DNA of 49,486 nucleotides from Candidatus Zhuqueibacterota bacterium (GCA_029262005.1 JAJDAG010000004.1:1-49486); one strand, 5' to 3'. Numbered from the stretch's first letter, positions 26,699 to 36,155 are shown. Notes: generated from the letters alone by a model not told the origin. Numbers and translations are program-made.

Positions 26699-28534
26699 TC
26701 ACACCTCTACCGGCAATCCTTCCATTTGCATTATTTTAAGTGCATTTGTCGACGGGCAGGGTCCCGGACGCATCTGATAATCAAAGACCATTTTGCCCCC
26801 CTCAATTTCTTCCCGGAAATGGAAGTTGGTGATCTGGGAGATTGAATCGGCCAGTCTGGTCAATTCCAGATCATGCGTCGAGATGATACCCAATCCGTTT
26901 TGCCCCGCAAGTGCCTGGATATAAGACCGGCTGCCGATAAGCCTTTCCCGGTTATTGGTACCTTTGAAGATTTCATCGATGAGAAAAAATAGAGGTCGCT
27001 CATGTTTTGACCGCAGCGCTTCCAGTAGTGATTTTAGTCGCCGGACTTCTGTATAAAAGAAGGAAAAGCCATCGGTGATGGAGTCGTTAATCTGAATACA
27101 AGTAAAAATCCTGAATGGCAGTGTTTCAAATTGTTTCGCGATAACCGGGCCACCGGCAAACGCGAGCACCAGGTTAACGCCCACGGTTTTCAGAAAAGTA
27201 CTTTTCCCGGACATGTTTGAACCTGTTATCAGGGTCACATCGCCATTTTCTGCAAGAGTAAAATCGTTGCATTTACGTTGTTGTTCGTGGATCAAAGGGT
27301 GGCCGAGGCCATCTGCCCGGAGTACACCGGATGTTTCCTGTGTCTTTTCAAAACACAATTTCGGGAAAACCGCCTCAGGGTTAAGATAGGCAAAACTTGC
27401 CAATGAATTCAGCGCTTCCAGCTCAACCAGCGCCTCGAGCCAGGGCACCAGTTTTTCATGCAGATTGCGCCCAACCCGGTTCAAAAGTTGCGCCAACCAA
27501 AAGTCCCAGGGCAAAACAAGATTCAGTACCACGCGAAACATGGGGTTCATGCGCAATCCCACTGCGAAGCTAATCAAGGTGATGCGTTTGAGTTCAGCAG
27601 AGGGGCGGGTTCCTTCAGCCCAAAACGGTTTGCAAAGTCGCTTCAGCTCAACGTGGTTGCCATAGCGGTAGCGTTCCAGAAAATAAAGCACTGCTTTGAG
27701 TTTTCTTAATTCTTCAGAGATGAGTACCGAGTCGTCGAGCAGCGAGTCCAGCAGGCCCTGATTGAGCAGATAGAGAATACCGTAAACCGTCAAAGAAAGC
27801 ATCCACCAGGCCGGCAGGATTTGGAATGCATGAAGCGTAAATAAGACAATGTTGATAATCACAAGTGCTGAGGACGCATAAAGAATCCGGCTGAAGCCTG
27901 TGCGCGTTTGTTGTTTTTCCAGGCAATGCAGCAATTTCTTGCCTTCGAGATACTTTTCTGAAACCAACCGGTAGGCCAGATAGAGTTTGTCGCGAAACCG
28001 CGACATGGGGGTCAGTTCTTTAACAACTTCCTGACGCCTGGCTACTGTCTCGGTATCGGGTAACGGATTGAGAAGCCAGGCTTTTAGCAGTTCGCTGCCA
28101 TCTTGTGAGATTGCAGTGTCGATAAGGTGGTGCAGAGAGAAGGCCCCGGTAATGTCCAAATCTATTTCGAATGGATGTTCCGGCTGCGGCTCAGGCGTGA
28201 TTGGTGCGGGAATATGTTGCCAGTCAAGCTGCATTCGGGCGACTTGGGTGGCTTTTAATTCCAGCCATATTTCGTGTCGGCGGATGCTGCGAACGATGCG
28301 CCGATGAAAGAACGCCGCAATATTTAAGGCAATCAGGGTGATGCCTATGATGGTCCAACCTATTTCCGGCGAGATTATGTAATCAAGTGCAATGCCCAGG
28401 CCAAAACCGCCAAGAAATACTGCGAGCCGTAATCGCGAAAAACGACTACTCGTGGATTTGAATTTGTCCGTATGGCTTGTGAGCCGGGATATTTGCTTCT
28501 GCAGAAAGTGCAGCCTTTTTTGTTTTGCAGTCAT
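26699..28534 (-). CDS. Membrane-anchored MutS-like ATPase
   Basis: This 611-residue protein has the MutS C-terminal ATPase domain without mismatch-recognition domains. Walker A is GSNMSGKST from G438, Walker B is FFLIDEIFKGTNN, and the signature loop is DSITDGFSFFYTEVRRL, followed by STHDLELTRLAD. The N-terminal half has two hairpins of hydrophobic helices (about residues 40-85 and 210-255), and the middle resembles the MutS lever and clamp. Membrane-anchored MutS-like proteins of this size occur in Bacteroidota and relatives. Their role is unknown and probably not mismatch repair. The ATG at 28534 overlaps the upstream peptidase stop (ATGA), so translation is coupled; the frame extends six codons upstream to a TTG. 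Confidence 0.85.
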   Translation of the reverse strand: MTAKQKRLHFLQKQISRLTSHTDKFKSTSSRFSRLRLAVFLGGFGLGIALDYIISPEIGWTIIGITLIALNIAAFFHRRIVRSIRRHEIWLELKATQVARMQLDWQHIPAPITPEPQPEHPFEIDLDITGAFSLHHLIDTAISQDGSELLKAWLLNPLPDTETVARRQEVVKELTPMSRFRDKLYLAYRLVSEKYLEGKKLLHCLEKQQTRTGFSRILYASSALVIINIVLFTLHAFQILPAWWMLSLTVYGILYLLNQGLLDSLLDDSVLISEELRKLKAVLYFLERYRYGNHVELKRLCKPFWAEGTRPSAELKRITLISFAVGLRMNPMFRVVLNLVLPWDFWLAQLLNRVGRNLHEKLVPWLEALVELEALNSLASFAYLNPEAVFPKLCFEKTQETSGVLRADGLGHPLIHEQQRKCNDFTLAENGDVTLITGSNMSGKSTFLKTVGVNLVLAFAGGPVIAKQFETLPFRIFTCIQINDSITDGFSFFYTEVRRLKSLLEALRSKHERPLFFLIDEIFKGTNNRERLIGSRSYIQALAGQNGLGIISTHDLELTRLADSISQITNFHFREEIEGGKMVFDYQMRPGPCPSTNALKIMQMEGLPVEV

Positions 28535-29595
28535 TTTTTTGAATTGAGGCAAGTTAATCCTTGCGCAACTATCCTTAGTTGAATTTTCATTTGCAGTTCC
28601 AGTGACAGGGATTCAAGTTGAAATCGTTCCAGTTCCTTATTAACGTCTTTTCCTCGCAACAGCTTAAGGCGTATGTTTTTTGCTGCTTGCTTAAATTCCA
28701 GATAAGCGCTCGGAACACCCGGTTTCAGTTTCCCCGCTTTGCGGATCATGAACATGGGTAGTTCCGTCACCAGGCAGAGCGGATCACCGCCCAGCGAGCG
28801 CACGAATTCCATCGAACTATCGCGAAACAACTGTGAGGTTTCCGGTTCTTTACTTTTTTTAAAATAAGCGCGCATGGCCTGGCCTTCCGGCGTGGTGGTG
28901 AAACCCGGCCCGATATACTGAAAGCCTTTTTCTCCTTTGCGGTCGTGATCGTGCAGCCGAAAGTTCAAGTCGTCGGCAACTTTCTTGAACACGTTTTGTA
29001 GATTTTCTGAGCGGGCAATCCAGTGTTTTTCAATGAGCAGCAACAGGCCGTCAGAGAAACCCATGCCGTGTAAACTCATGTGCAGCGAAAATGGAGCATA
29101 TTTTTTCAGCAGCGTCGAAACCAGGCAGTTTTCCTGGCGCATGTCAGGGTAGCCAAACTCAAGATCGCGCCCGGGTAGTTCGCGAAAGGCGTGGCACAAA
29201 TAAGCCGCAATATCCGGCCACTTCTTAATCCATGCCTGATTTTGAGCCTCTCCATCAGGATTGATGTGCGACACAATCACGAATTTGAATTGGGAAAGCA
29301 ATTCTGAAAAGACAGTTTTGTTTTTGAGAATTTCCAGAATAAACGTGCGCAGGGTTTCCGGGCCAACCGGTTCATCCGAGTGCGCCCCGGCAAGCAGACT
29401 GACCGTCTTCGGGCCGTTGCCAAGCACAACTGCGCAGACAGGTCGGCCGGCCTCACTCGGTCCCAGTTCATGCAAAGCAGCAACATCTGAATTCGCCCCA
29501 CAAGCTGCCTTGATTTCGGCTGCAACCTGTTCGCTTGTTCGGAATCGTGCTCCGGCCACGGAAATTTTTTCAATGCATTTTGTCGCTGCCGTCAT
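28531..29595 (-). CDS. M14-family zinc carboxypeptidase-like protein
   Basis: This 354-residue protein has the M14 zinc pattern: H72 and E75 in GAHSDEPVG and H176 (or H172) in SLHMSLHGMGF as the third ligand. NPDGE near residue 112 fits the M14 NPDG segment, and E278 in VTELPMF is a plausible general base. M14 enzymes remove C-terminal residues or deacylate amino acids, as in succinylglutamate desuccinylase. No signal peptide is visible, so it may act in the cytoplasm, which is unusual for digestive carboxypeptidases and fits a peptide-processing or amidase-like role (inference). Its stop overlaps the start of the MutS-like gene, so the two form a coupled operon. Confidence 0.75.
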   Translation of the reverse strand: MTAATKCIEKISVAGARFRTSEQVAAEIKAACGANSDVAALHELGPSEAGRPVCAVVLGNGPKTVSLLAGAHSDEPVGPETLRTFILEILKNKTVFSELLSQFKFVIVSHINPDGEAQNQAWIKKWPDIAAYLCHAFRELPGRDLEFGYPDMRQENCLVSTLLKKYAPFSLHMSLHGMGFSDGLLLLIEKHWIARSENLQNVFKKVADDLNFRLHDHDRKGEKGFQYIGPGFTTTPEGQAMRAYFKKSKEPETSQLFRDSSMEFVRSLGGDPLCLVTELPMFMIRKAGKLKPGVPSAYLEFKQAAKNIRLKLLRGKDVNKELERFQLESLSLELQMKIQLRIVAQGLTCLNSKK

Positions 29596-29919
29596 GTTTT
29601 TATTTTCAACTCAGTTGAGGATATGCTCTGCCATTGACTGACATAAAAATAGGAATTAATTTGAGTAGCGCAAGCAATCTCTGCATCTTGGGAAATATTT
29701 TCGTGTGGCTGAAAATTCACAGGAAGCGTCATGCCGTTCGAACCATTTTTCGGTTGACTTTTGCCCGTCAATGCTATTTATTTTGCAGGCGCTTGCACCT
29801 GCTGTTTTACAATAATATTTTTTTGCGCTCTTGCAGGAAAAGTAAAAGCAAATGTTTGCACTTTGAACCTTTTCTCGCCTGAATTAGTACAATTTGCAAA
29901 ATCAAAAAAGGAGACATCC
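29596..29919 (+). other. Intergenic region, possible weak promoter
   Basis: This divergent spacer holds TTGACT at 29754-29759 and, 17 bases on, TTTATT at 29777-29782. It is a weak promoter candidate for the Bax-inhibitor-1-like gene. AAAAAAGGAG at 29903-29912 is that gene's ribosome binding site. No other element is visible. Confidence 0.35.
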
Positions 29920-30618
29920 ATGAGTTCTGTTTATGAAATATCAGGTGCAGCCCCGGTTGCCGCCGCAAACGCAGATGTTCGCGCTGCGTTTATTACCCGC
30001 ACTTACATGCATCTGTTTGGCGCCATTCTTGGTTTTACCGCTATCGAGATGTTCTTTTTTAGCTCAGGCTTGGCAGAGTCAATTGCGCGCTCCATGTTAA
30101 GTGTCAGTTGGCTGTTTGTACTCGGAGGTTTTATTGTGGTAAGCTGGCTTGCAAGCAGACTGGCGGATTCCGCTACCAGCCCGGCAGCGCAGTATGCCGG
30201 CCTTGCAGGATTTGTAATCGCTGAAGCGCTCATTTTTGTGCCCATGCTTTACATCGCTGACAGCGTGGCCTCCGGCGTTATCGAGAGTGCGGCACTGGTC
30301 ACACTGATGGGATTTACAGCCCTCACCATCTTAGTGCATCGCACGCGCAGGGACTTTTCATTTCTGGCCGTATTTCTGCGCTGGGCCTTTATCGGCGTTC
30401 TTGTTTTAATTGTTGCCGGCGTCATGTTTGGCTTTGAATTGGGCACTTATTTTTCCGTTGGCATGGTTGTGTTGGCAGGCGCAGCAATTCTTTATGATAC
30501 TTCAAATGTGCTGCACCACTATCCGGCAGATCGGCATGTCAGCGCGGCTTTACAGTTGTTTGCATCTGTCGCATTGTTATTTTGGTACGTGTTGCGCCTG
30601 TTTATGTCCCGGGACTAA
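29920..30618 (+). CDS. Bax inhibitor-1/YccA-family membrane protein
   Basis: This 232-residue protein has seven hydrophobic helices and the BI-1 layout: an N-terminal FITRTYMHLFGAILGFTAIE, then AAQYAGLAGFVIAEALIFVP, MGFTALTILVHRTRRDFSFL, and a C-terminal AAILYDTSNVLHHYPADRHVSAALQLFASVALLFWYVLRL, which contains the family YDT and final helix. Members such as BsYetJ form pH-gated calcium leak channels; YccA instead binds the FtsH protease. Which role applies here is unknown. An upstream in-frame start at 29761 exists, but AAAAAAGGAG selects ATG 29920. A stem-loop follows the stop. Confidence 0.88.
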   Translation: MSSVYEISGAAPVAAANADVRAAFITRTYMHLFGAILGFTAIEMFFFSSGLAESIARSMLSVSWLFVLGGFIVVSWLASRLADSATSPAAQYAGLAGFVIAEALIFVPMLYIADSVASGVIESAALVTLMGFTALTILVHRTRRDFSFLAVFLRWAFIGVLVLIVAGVMFGFELGTYFSVGMVVLAGAAILYDTSNVLHHYPADRHVSAALQLFASVALLFWYVLRLFMSRD

Positions 30619-30639
30619 GCGGCCCTCGCTTTTGCATTG

Positions 30640-30678
30640 AATTCGGGCGGAACCGGTTCGGCTGGTTTCGCCCGAATT
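30640..30678 (+). terminator. Stem-loop after the BI-1-like gene
   Basis: The arms 30640-30654 and 30664-30678 pair over 15 bases with one G-U pair around a 9-base loop. The sequence after it is A-rich, not T-rich, so it may act as an mRNA-stabilising or weak terminator hairpin. Confidence 0.5.
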
Positions 30679-30848
30679 AAAAATATTTCTCTCCCGCTAA
30701 AAGTTCGCACCTGTTTTCCCGGTTGTAACTTCCTCTGCCTGCCTCCCCGCTAAATTTCTTACAGACGAACAAATAGTCTCCACTTTCTGTACTATTGATA
30801 AATTTATGTGGAATTTGAAGATTCGATGCTTATCTTTTTAGTCTGCTC

Positions 30849-31008
30849 TATTCATAAATTTTGCCACAGAGATACAGAGTACGATTAGAATACAGAACTT
30901 AGAACAAATGGACTCAATAAAAAAAATAAGCGCGAATGCGGGTTCTCACCTTTTGCAAGCTTTAATTGTCTGTTTTTTAAAACTCTGTGCTCTCTGTACC
31001 TCATGTTG
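30849..31008 (+). repeat. Intergenic repeat family 1, copy 1
   Basis: This block matches 39997-40150 along its length: both begin with TTCATAAA and GCCACAGAGA, share AACTTAGAACAAATG and GGTTCTCAC in the middle, and end with AAACTCTGTGCTCTCTG. The ends are imperfect inverted repeats of each other (CACAGAG against CTCTGTG), so the block can fold into a long hairpin. It lies just upstream of the homoserine dehydrogenase gene. Confidence 0.85.
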
Positions 31009-31073
31009 TCAACAGGGATATAATAAAATATTGTCTGAAATCGAACCAGACGGTTCTTGAGGAGCGTCTGCCT

Positions 31074-32195
31074 ATGCGAATAAAAAATACATTTCAACCT
31101 GAATTTCCGGGATCCGGTTTTGCCGGAGGCTGTGAAAGCCTGCATATTTTTCTTGTGGGCCCCGGGCTTGTGGGTGGACGGCTGCTTGAACAAATCGAAC
31201 AGCAGGCTGATGTTTTAAGGGAAGAACATGGTTTGGAAATCAGGGTGAATGCCATTGCCAACAGCAAGCAAATGATTTTTGCTCACGAAGGCATTGCGCT
31301 CGCTAAGTGGCGCCGGATTTTGCAGCAAAGCACGGAGGCCACGGATTTCACCAAATTTGTTCAGGAAATGAAACGCCTCAACTTAAACAACAGTGTTTTT
31401 GTTGATTGCACGGCCAGCGAAGCGCCTGTTATTTATTACGAGCAGATACTTGGCCAATGCGCCTCGATTGTGACAGCCAACAAAAAGGCGAATTCCGCTA
31501 GTTTTAAACAATACGTAAGCCTCAAGGAGGCGGCGAAAGAAGCAGGCGTCAGGTTTTATTACGAAACCAATGTCGGCGCCGGCTTACCTGTTATTAACAC
31601 GTTAAAAGACTTGACGCTCAGTGGCGATAAAATTGTCAAAATTGAAGCGATTATTTCGGGAACTATTGCCTTTCTTTTTAATGCTTTTGACGGCACAAAG
31701 CCGTTCAGCGCGTTGGTAAAAGAAGCCAAAGCCCTCGGCTACACAGAACCGGATCCGCGGGAGGATCTTAACGGCATGGATGCGGCGCGCAAGTTGCTTA
31801 TTTTGGCAAGAGAGGCGGGTGTGTCACTCGAATTTGCAGATTTAAGTTTAGAAAATATTCTTCCTGAGTCCTGTAAACAAGCTGCGAGCGTGGGTGCCTT
31901 TTTTGCTGCCCTCGAAGCAGTGGATTCGTACTTCGAGAAATTGCGCAAAAAAGCTGCGGACCAGGGAAAACGCTTGCGGTATATCGCCGCCTTTTCCAAC
32001 GGCAAAGCCGAAATTTCTTTGCAGGAAGTTGATGCAAATCACCCTTTTTTTTATCTTCAGGGAAGTGAAAATATTATTTCCATTACCACCAGCCGCTACT
32101 GTGACGCACCTCTGGTTATCAAAGGTCCGGGTGCAGGAGCGGATCTCACCGCAGCCGGCGTATTTGCCGACATCCTGCGCACTGCCAAAATTTAA
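31074..32195 (+). CDS. Homoserine dehydrogenase
   Basis: This 373-residue enzyme reduces aspartate semialdehyde to homoserine on the way to threonine and methionine. The N-terminal NAD(P) site is IFLVGPGLVGGRLLEQI. The catalytic domain has TANKKANS, YYETNVGAGLPVI, ISGTIAFLFN and GYTEPDPREDLNGMDAARKLLILAREAG, and the end is GPGAGADLTAAGVFADILR. The sequence resembles the homoserine dehydrogenase half of bifunctional ThrA rather than the Hom proteins with a C-terminal ACT domain; no ACT domain follows. ATG 31074 is chosen for GAGGAG at 31060-31065, although the frame extends upstream into the repeat. No other threonine gene is adjacent. Confidence 0.92.
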   Translation: MRIKNTFQPEFPGSGFAGGCESLHIFLVGPGLVGGRLLEQIEQQADVLREEHGLEIRVNAIANSKQMIFAHEGIALAKWRRILQQSTEATDFTKFVQEMKRLNLNNSVFVDCTASEAPVIYYEQILGQCASIVTANKKANSASFKQYVSLKEAAKEAGVRFYYETNVGAGLPVINTLKDLTLSGDKIVKIEAIISGTIAFLFNAFDGTKPFSALVKEAKALGYTEPDPREDLNGMDAARKLLILAREAGVSLEFADLSLENILPESCKQAASVGAFFAALEAVDSYFEKLRKKAADQGKRLRYIAAFSNGKAEISLQEVDANHPFFYLQGSENIISITTSRYCDAPLVIKGPGAGADLTAAGVFADILRTAKI

Positions 32196-33175
32196 AATCC
32201 TGTCAGGGTCAACCTCTCTCTTTGCCACCCTCTGCATAGGCGTGCAGTCTGGCGGCTCCGCGTCCCGTAAAGTATCTGGGGACAGAGCGACTTTTGGGCT
32301 TTCTCCCCCGAAAAACGCTTTTATTTTATTTTTTTTGAGAAGACGCCGGTTTTTAAATTGGCTCAATGTCGCTTTGTGTGGGTAAGTTTGAAAGAGGTGG
32401 AAAACCACGGATTGGCACGGATGAGAACGCGGATAGAATGAACTTAAAATTGCTAAAGACTCCACCCTGCAAACGGAGCCACAATTACTCAATGAGTTGA
32501 AAAGTAAAGGGAATTAAAGTAGGATCATGAATCAATTTCGGCAAAGAAGCAGTCGAGTTCAAACGGTTTGTTTCTGAGCCTGAATAAAGTATAAATCCAG
32601 AATGATTCTGCTGTAATGGTTTCTATTTACAACACATAAGTATTCAGCCAAATCCAAAGTCAGTTTTTTTAACGCGGAGAACGCAAAGGACGCAGAGTTA
32701 AAAGTGCTTAAATTTTAAAAAATATTCAACCTTACAGAGTATGGCCGGATTAAGTCATAATTTAAGGTCAAAAAATATGCATCCGGTTGTCACTCAGGGG
32801 GCGTCCTTTCGCTAAAGCTAACTGCTGTTAATTAAAAAGATTCCTCCTGAATAACAAAGAGGCTGTGAATTAAGCAGGATAGTATCTTTACTTTTTTTTA
32901 CTCTGCGAACTCAGCGTACTCTGCGGTTTAAGAAAAATTGAAGTTAGCAAAAATCTGTGTTTCATCTGTGGAAATTCGTGAGGAACACTTATTTTGACGC
33001 GTAATTGATAACAACTGTACCCACACAGATCAACACAGAACCTTTAAATTGTCTATATGTATCAAAGGAAGGATTTCTCTCATTTCCACGCGGAGCGTCT
33101 AATACTGCATTCCGGCGGAGACCATCGGAACGAGGAACGAGAACGAATTACCGCACCAGCACGAACACAGGGCCA
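32196..33175. other. Long non-coding stretch dominated by a repeat
   Basis: Apart from the family 2 repeat at 32365-33041 I find no credible gene here. The frames crossing 33005-33547 are antisense to the outer-membrane protein gene. The first 170 bases after the homoserine dehydrogenase gene show no clear terminator. Confidence 0.6.
32365..33041 (+). repeat. Intergenic repeat family 2, long copy
   Basis: This 677-base block matches the 403-base block at 35723-36125 at both ends. The left end has ATGTCG, CACGGATT, GCACGGATGAGA and GATAGAATGAACTTAAAA; the right end has ACTCTGCGAACTCAGCG, AAAAATCTGTGTTTCATC and CCCACACAGAT. It holds about 270 additional bases between about 32457 and 32750. The ends carry the inverted pair CACGGAT/ATCTGTG, and ACGCGGAGAACGCAAAGGACGC inside is an inverted counterpart of the ACTCTGCG stretch. 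Confidence 0.85.
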
Positions 33176-33697
33176 CTACAAGCCAAACAAAATTCCGACG
33201 GAGAACATGAAGAAATTGCTGTCAACACCCTTAAATGGCAACGCATCGAATTCATAGTCGAGAAACACGTAGCGAACATCCCCTGTCAATTTTTTCCCTG
33301 CACCAATTGGGATTTCAAGGCCACCGCCAAAGTGCCAGCCAAATTCCTGCGTTGTTTCATTTTCAACGCCAGGAATGTCGACGTCAAGTGTGGTGTTGTA
33401 CCAACCGGCGCCAACGGATCCATAGACAATGGGCAAAACATGCAGCATCCCGGTTACCATCACCGGCCAACTGCGCACAGTCTGAGTGGCGTTATATTTT
33501 TCCTGACGATAATCAATCGAGCCCTCGACAGTAAGCGAGTTGGTTAGTTTTAAGCGCAAGGCGCCGCCAAACATGAGCCGGCCCTTTTCAGCATCGGTCG
33601 CTTTTTGATATGCAACATGAAGCCCCAGGCCTTGAGACTGTACGTTCGTTGTTATTAACAAACACAATATTGCTAAAATCATACTTCTGCGAATCAT
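33176..33697 (-). CDS. Small outer-membrane beta-barrel protein
   Basis: This 173-residue protein has a signal peptide ending near VQSQG (residue 23) and then alternating hydrophobic strands with aromatic ends: LGLHVAYQKA, RLMFGGALRLKLT, LTVEGSIDYRQ, WPVMVTGMLHVLP, IVYGSVGAGWYNTTL, QEFGWHFGGGLEIPI, LTGDVRYVFLDYEF, and a C-terminal FFMFSVGILFGL. The pattern is an eight-stranded outer-membrane barrel of the OMP_b-brl type. The function is unknown. AGGAG lies before ATG 33697. Together with sppA it sits between two copies of the family 2 repeat. Confidence 0.78.
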   Translation of the reverse strand: MIRRSMILAILCLLITTNVQSQGLGLHVAYQKATDAEKGRLMFGGALRLKLTNSLTVEGSIDYRQEKYNATQTVRSWPVMVTGMLHVLPIVYGSVGAGWYNTTLDVDIPGVENETTQEFGWHFGGGLEIPIGAGKKLTGDVRYVFLDYEFDALPFKGVDSNFFMFSVGILFGL

Positions 33698-33883
33698 GGT
33701 GTAAATCTCCTGTTTTTGTTCTGGTGAATTTAAGCAGTCGCGAGCAGAATGTCAAACGGAATTGACATTCCCTGGATTTTGTTCTTCAGGCAATTTTGTG
33801 AGGACGTTTTTCACTTGCTAATGATGAATAATCCCTTAACTTAATATTTAGTTCTTGCTGAAATTTGGTCAATGGGAGGCACT

Positions 33884-35686
33884 ATGTCGAGGAAAAAAGT
33901 CCTGCTGGTTGTATTGGCGGTGTTTGGTTTTTTTATATTTGCCAGTGTGATTTTTATTATTGGAATCAAAGCGGCTTTTGATAGCAAGCCTATTATTAAA
34001 GACAATTCTGTGTTGCGGCTCAGTTTGAGTGGTGCCATTACCGAGCGTTTCTCTCCAGATGCTTTTGGCCGTGAGTTTGAAGGCGCTGCAGTGCAATTGC
34101 ACGATATCCGCAAAGCGCTGCACATGGCTTCTGCTGACAAACGCATCAAAGGCGTCTACTTGCGCTTGAGCGCGCCCGAGCTTGGTTGGGCCAAGGCACA
34201 GGAAATTAAGCGACTCATTTCCAAATTCAAAGATACCGGTAAATTTGTCACTGCTTTTTTGAACTACTGTGATGAGAAGTCTTACTACATGGCCCTGGCT
34301 GCAGATGAAATTTATCTGATGCGAAATTCATTTGCAACCATCAACGGATTCTCCGTTGAAATACCGTTTATCAAGCGTGCTGTGAATAAACTGGGTGTCG
34401 AAGTCGAGGTGGTTAGCGCCGGCAAATACAAAAGCGCCGGGGATATGTTCACGCGCAAATCCATGAGCGCGGCCCATCGCGAGGCCACCGAAGCTCTGCT
34501 GTCAGATGTTTATGAACATTTTTTACAAACGGTGAGCCAAACCCGCGACATCAAGCGCGAAGCATTGGCAGCGTTGTTAGAAAGAGGGATTTATCAGGCA
34601 GAAGCTTTGCGGGGCACAGGTTTGATCGATGGGCTGAAATACGGGACTGAAGTCAGTGAGTTGATTAAGGCGAAAGTCTATGGGATGGAAGTGGCGGAAG
34701 TCGCGGATAAGAAATTAAGAATGGTGTCGATCAACAATTACGCCAAACTCTCACCTGATGATGTAGGCCTGGGCGGAAAGGAAAAAATTGCACTGATTTA
34801 TGCTACAGGGGCCATCATGTCTGGCCAAAGCGGGCATGATCCAATCAATGGCCGGACTCTGGGCGCGCAGTCAATCATACGTATGCTTCTTGCCGCCAGA
34901 GACAATCGTGGCGTGAAAGCAGTCGTCCTGCGGGTGGATAGCCCGGGTGGCAGTGGTCAGGCTTCCGATGAAATCTGGGCCGCAATTGAGAACGTACGGG
35001 AAAAAAAGCCGGTTGTGGTTTCCATGTCGGATGTGGCGGCATCCGGCGGATATTGGATTTCCATGAATTGTGATGGCATCGTCGCTGAAGCATTGACGAT
35101 CACCGGTTCAATCGGTGTTGTCAGCATGCTTTTTGACTTGTCCGAAGCGTATGAGGCAGTGGGAATTGACTGGGAAACCTTGAAAACCGGCCCGGGTGCT
35201 GATTTTCCCACTGACAAACGGCCACTATCTCCCCGTGAGTGGGAGCAATTCAAGCAATTGAACCGTGATTTCTATCAAGTGTTTGTACAGAAAGTTGCTG
35301 ATGGCCGCGGAAAGAGTTGGGACCAGGTACATGCAATCGCCCAGGGCAGAATCTGGACGGGTGCACGTGCATTGAAATACGGCCTGGTTGATACACTTGG
35401 CGGCCTTGACACAGCTCTGGGTATGGCCAAAGAAAAAGCCGGCATCGCTGCAGATGTAAGTACGCGTTGGCAGGTCTACCCACAGCCAAAGGGATTCCTC
35501 GAGTCGATAATGGACAAATTTAGTATCCGTGTAGCACAATCTTGGCTCAGTGAGAATGATACCGTGTCACTTTTACGACAGTTGTCACCGGCAACCCGAG
35601 GCGCTCTGAGAAAGCTGGCACTGTTCCAGCTCATCCGCAACGGTGAGGTGCTTGCCTTTGCACCTGCCGTACCAGTAGTGCAATAA
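33884..35686 (+). CDS. sppA: Signal peptide peptidase SppA, long form
   Basis: This 600-residue inner-membrane serine protease digests cleaved signal peptides. One N-terminal transmembrane helix (about residues 5-30) precedes two tandem Clp-protease-like domains, as in the 67-kDa E. coli enzyme. The catalytic lysine is K183 in SAGKYKSAGD in the first domain, and the catalytic serine is S387 in DVAASGGYW in the second; both match the E. coli Ser/Lys dyad. VLRVDSPGGSGQASDEIW and TGSIGVVSMLFDLSE are further family segments. GGGAGG at 33874-33879 selects ATG 33884 over ATG 33872. The gene is followed by a family 2 repeat copy and is not obviously in an operon. Confidence 0.93.
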   Translation: MSRKKVLLVVLAVFGFFIFASVIFIIGIKAAFDSKPIIKDNSVLRLSLSGAITERFSPDAFGREFEGAAVQLHDIRKALHMASADKRIKGVYLRLSAPELGWAKAQEIKRLISKFKDTGKFVTAFLNYCDEKSYYMALAADEIYLMRNSFATINGFSVEIPFIKRAVNKLGVEVEVVSAGKYKSAGDMFTRKSMSAAHREATEALLSDVYEHFLQTVSQTRDIKREALAALLERGIYQAEALRGTGLIDGLKYGTEVSELIKAKVYGMEVAEVADKKLRMVSINNYAKLSPDDVGLGGKEKIALIYATGAIMSGQSGHDPINGRTLGAQSIIRMLLAARDNRGVKAVVLRVDSPGGSGQASDEIWAAIENVREKKPVVVSMSDVAASGGYWISMNCDGIVAEALTITGSIGVVSMLFDLSEAYEAVGIDWETLKTGPGADFPTDKRPLSPREWEQFKQLNRDFYQVFVQKVADGRGKSWDQVHAIAQGRIWTGARALKYGLVDTLGGLDTALGMAKEKAGIAADVSTRWQVYPQPKGFLESIMDKFSIRVAQSWLSENDTVSLLRQLSPATRGALRKLALFQLIRNGEVLAFAPAVPVVQ

Positions 35687-35722
35687 CCGTTTTATTTGCA
35701 CGGCTCGACATCAAATAAGGCA

Positions 35723-36125
35723 CTATGTCGTTTCGTGTAGGTAAAGAGTTGAAGGAAATAGAAAGTCACGGATTAGCACGGATGAGAGCACAGATAGAAT
35801 GAACTTAAAATTGCTAACCTGATTAATTTATAAATTCACAATTTAAGGGCAAACGTCATGCACCGGATTGTCACTCAGGAGGCGTCTTTGGATAAAGTAA
35901 ACTGCTGTGAATCAAAAGGATTCCTCCTGCATGACAAAGATGTTGTGAGTTATTCAGGATAGTATGTTTACTTGTTTTTTTACTCTCTGCGAACTCAGCG
36001 TTCTCCGCTGTTTATAAAAAAATCAGGTTAGCAAAAATCTGTGTTTCATCTGTGGAAATCAGTGGTGAATACTTATCTTCGCGGGTGCTCGATAGCTAGC
36101 GCACCCACACAGATTAATAAAGAAC
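35723..36125 (+). repeat. Intergenic repeat family 2, short copy
   Basis: This 403-base block is the shorter partner of 32365-33041, in the same orientation. It lacks the additional central segment. Its outer parts CACGGATTAGCACGGATGAG and CATCTGTGGAAATCAGTG are imperfect inverted repeats. Confidence 0.85.
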
Positions 36126-36155
36126 ATAAAACAATAACAAGCTTAATTGGTGGAA

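Noticed and set aside
31848-32492. 214-codon - strand frame
   Set aside because: It is mostly the antisense of homoserine dehydrogenase and runs into repeat sequence.
33005-33547. 180-codon + strand frame
   Set aside because: It is antisense to the signal-peptide-bearing barrel gene at 33176-33697, which has a ribosome binding site.
30849-36125. CRISPR arrays
   Set aside because: The repeats are long, few and hairpin-like, not short regularly spaced units, and no cas gene is present.
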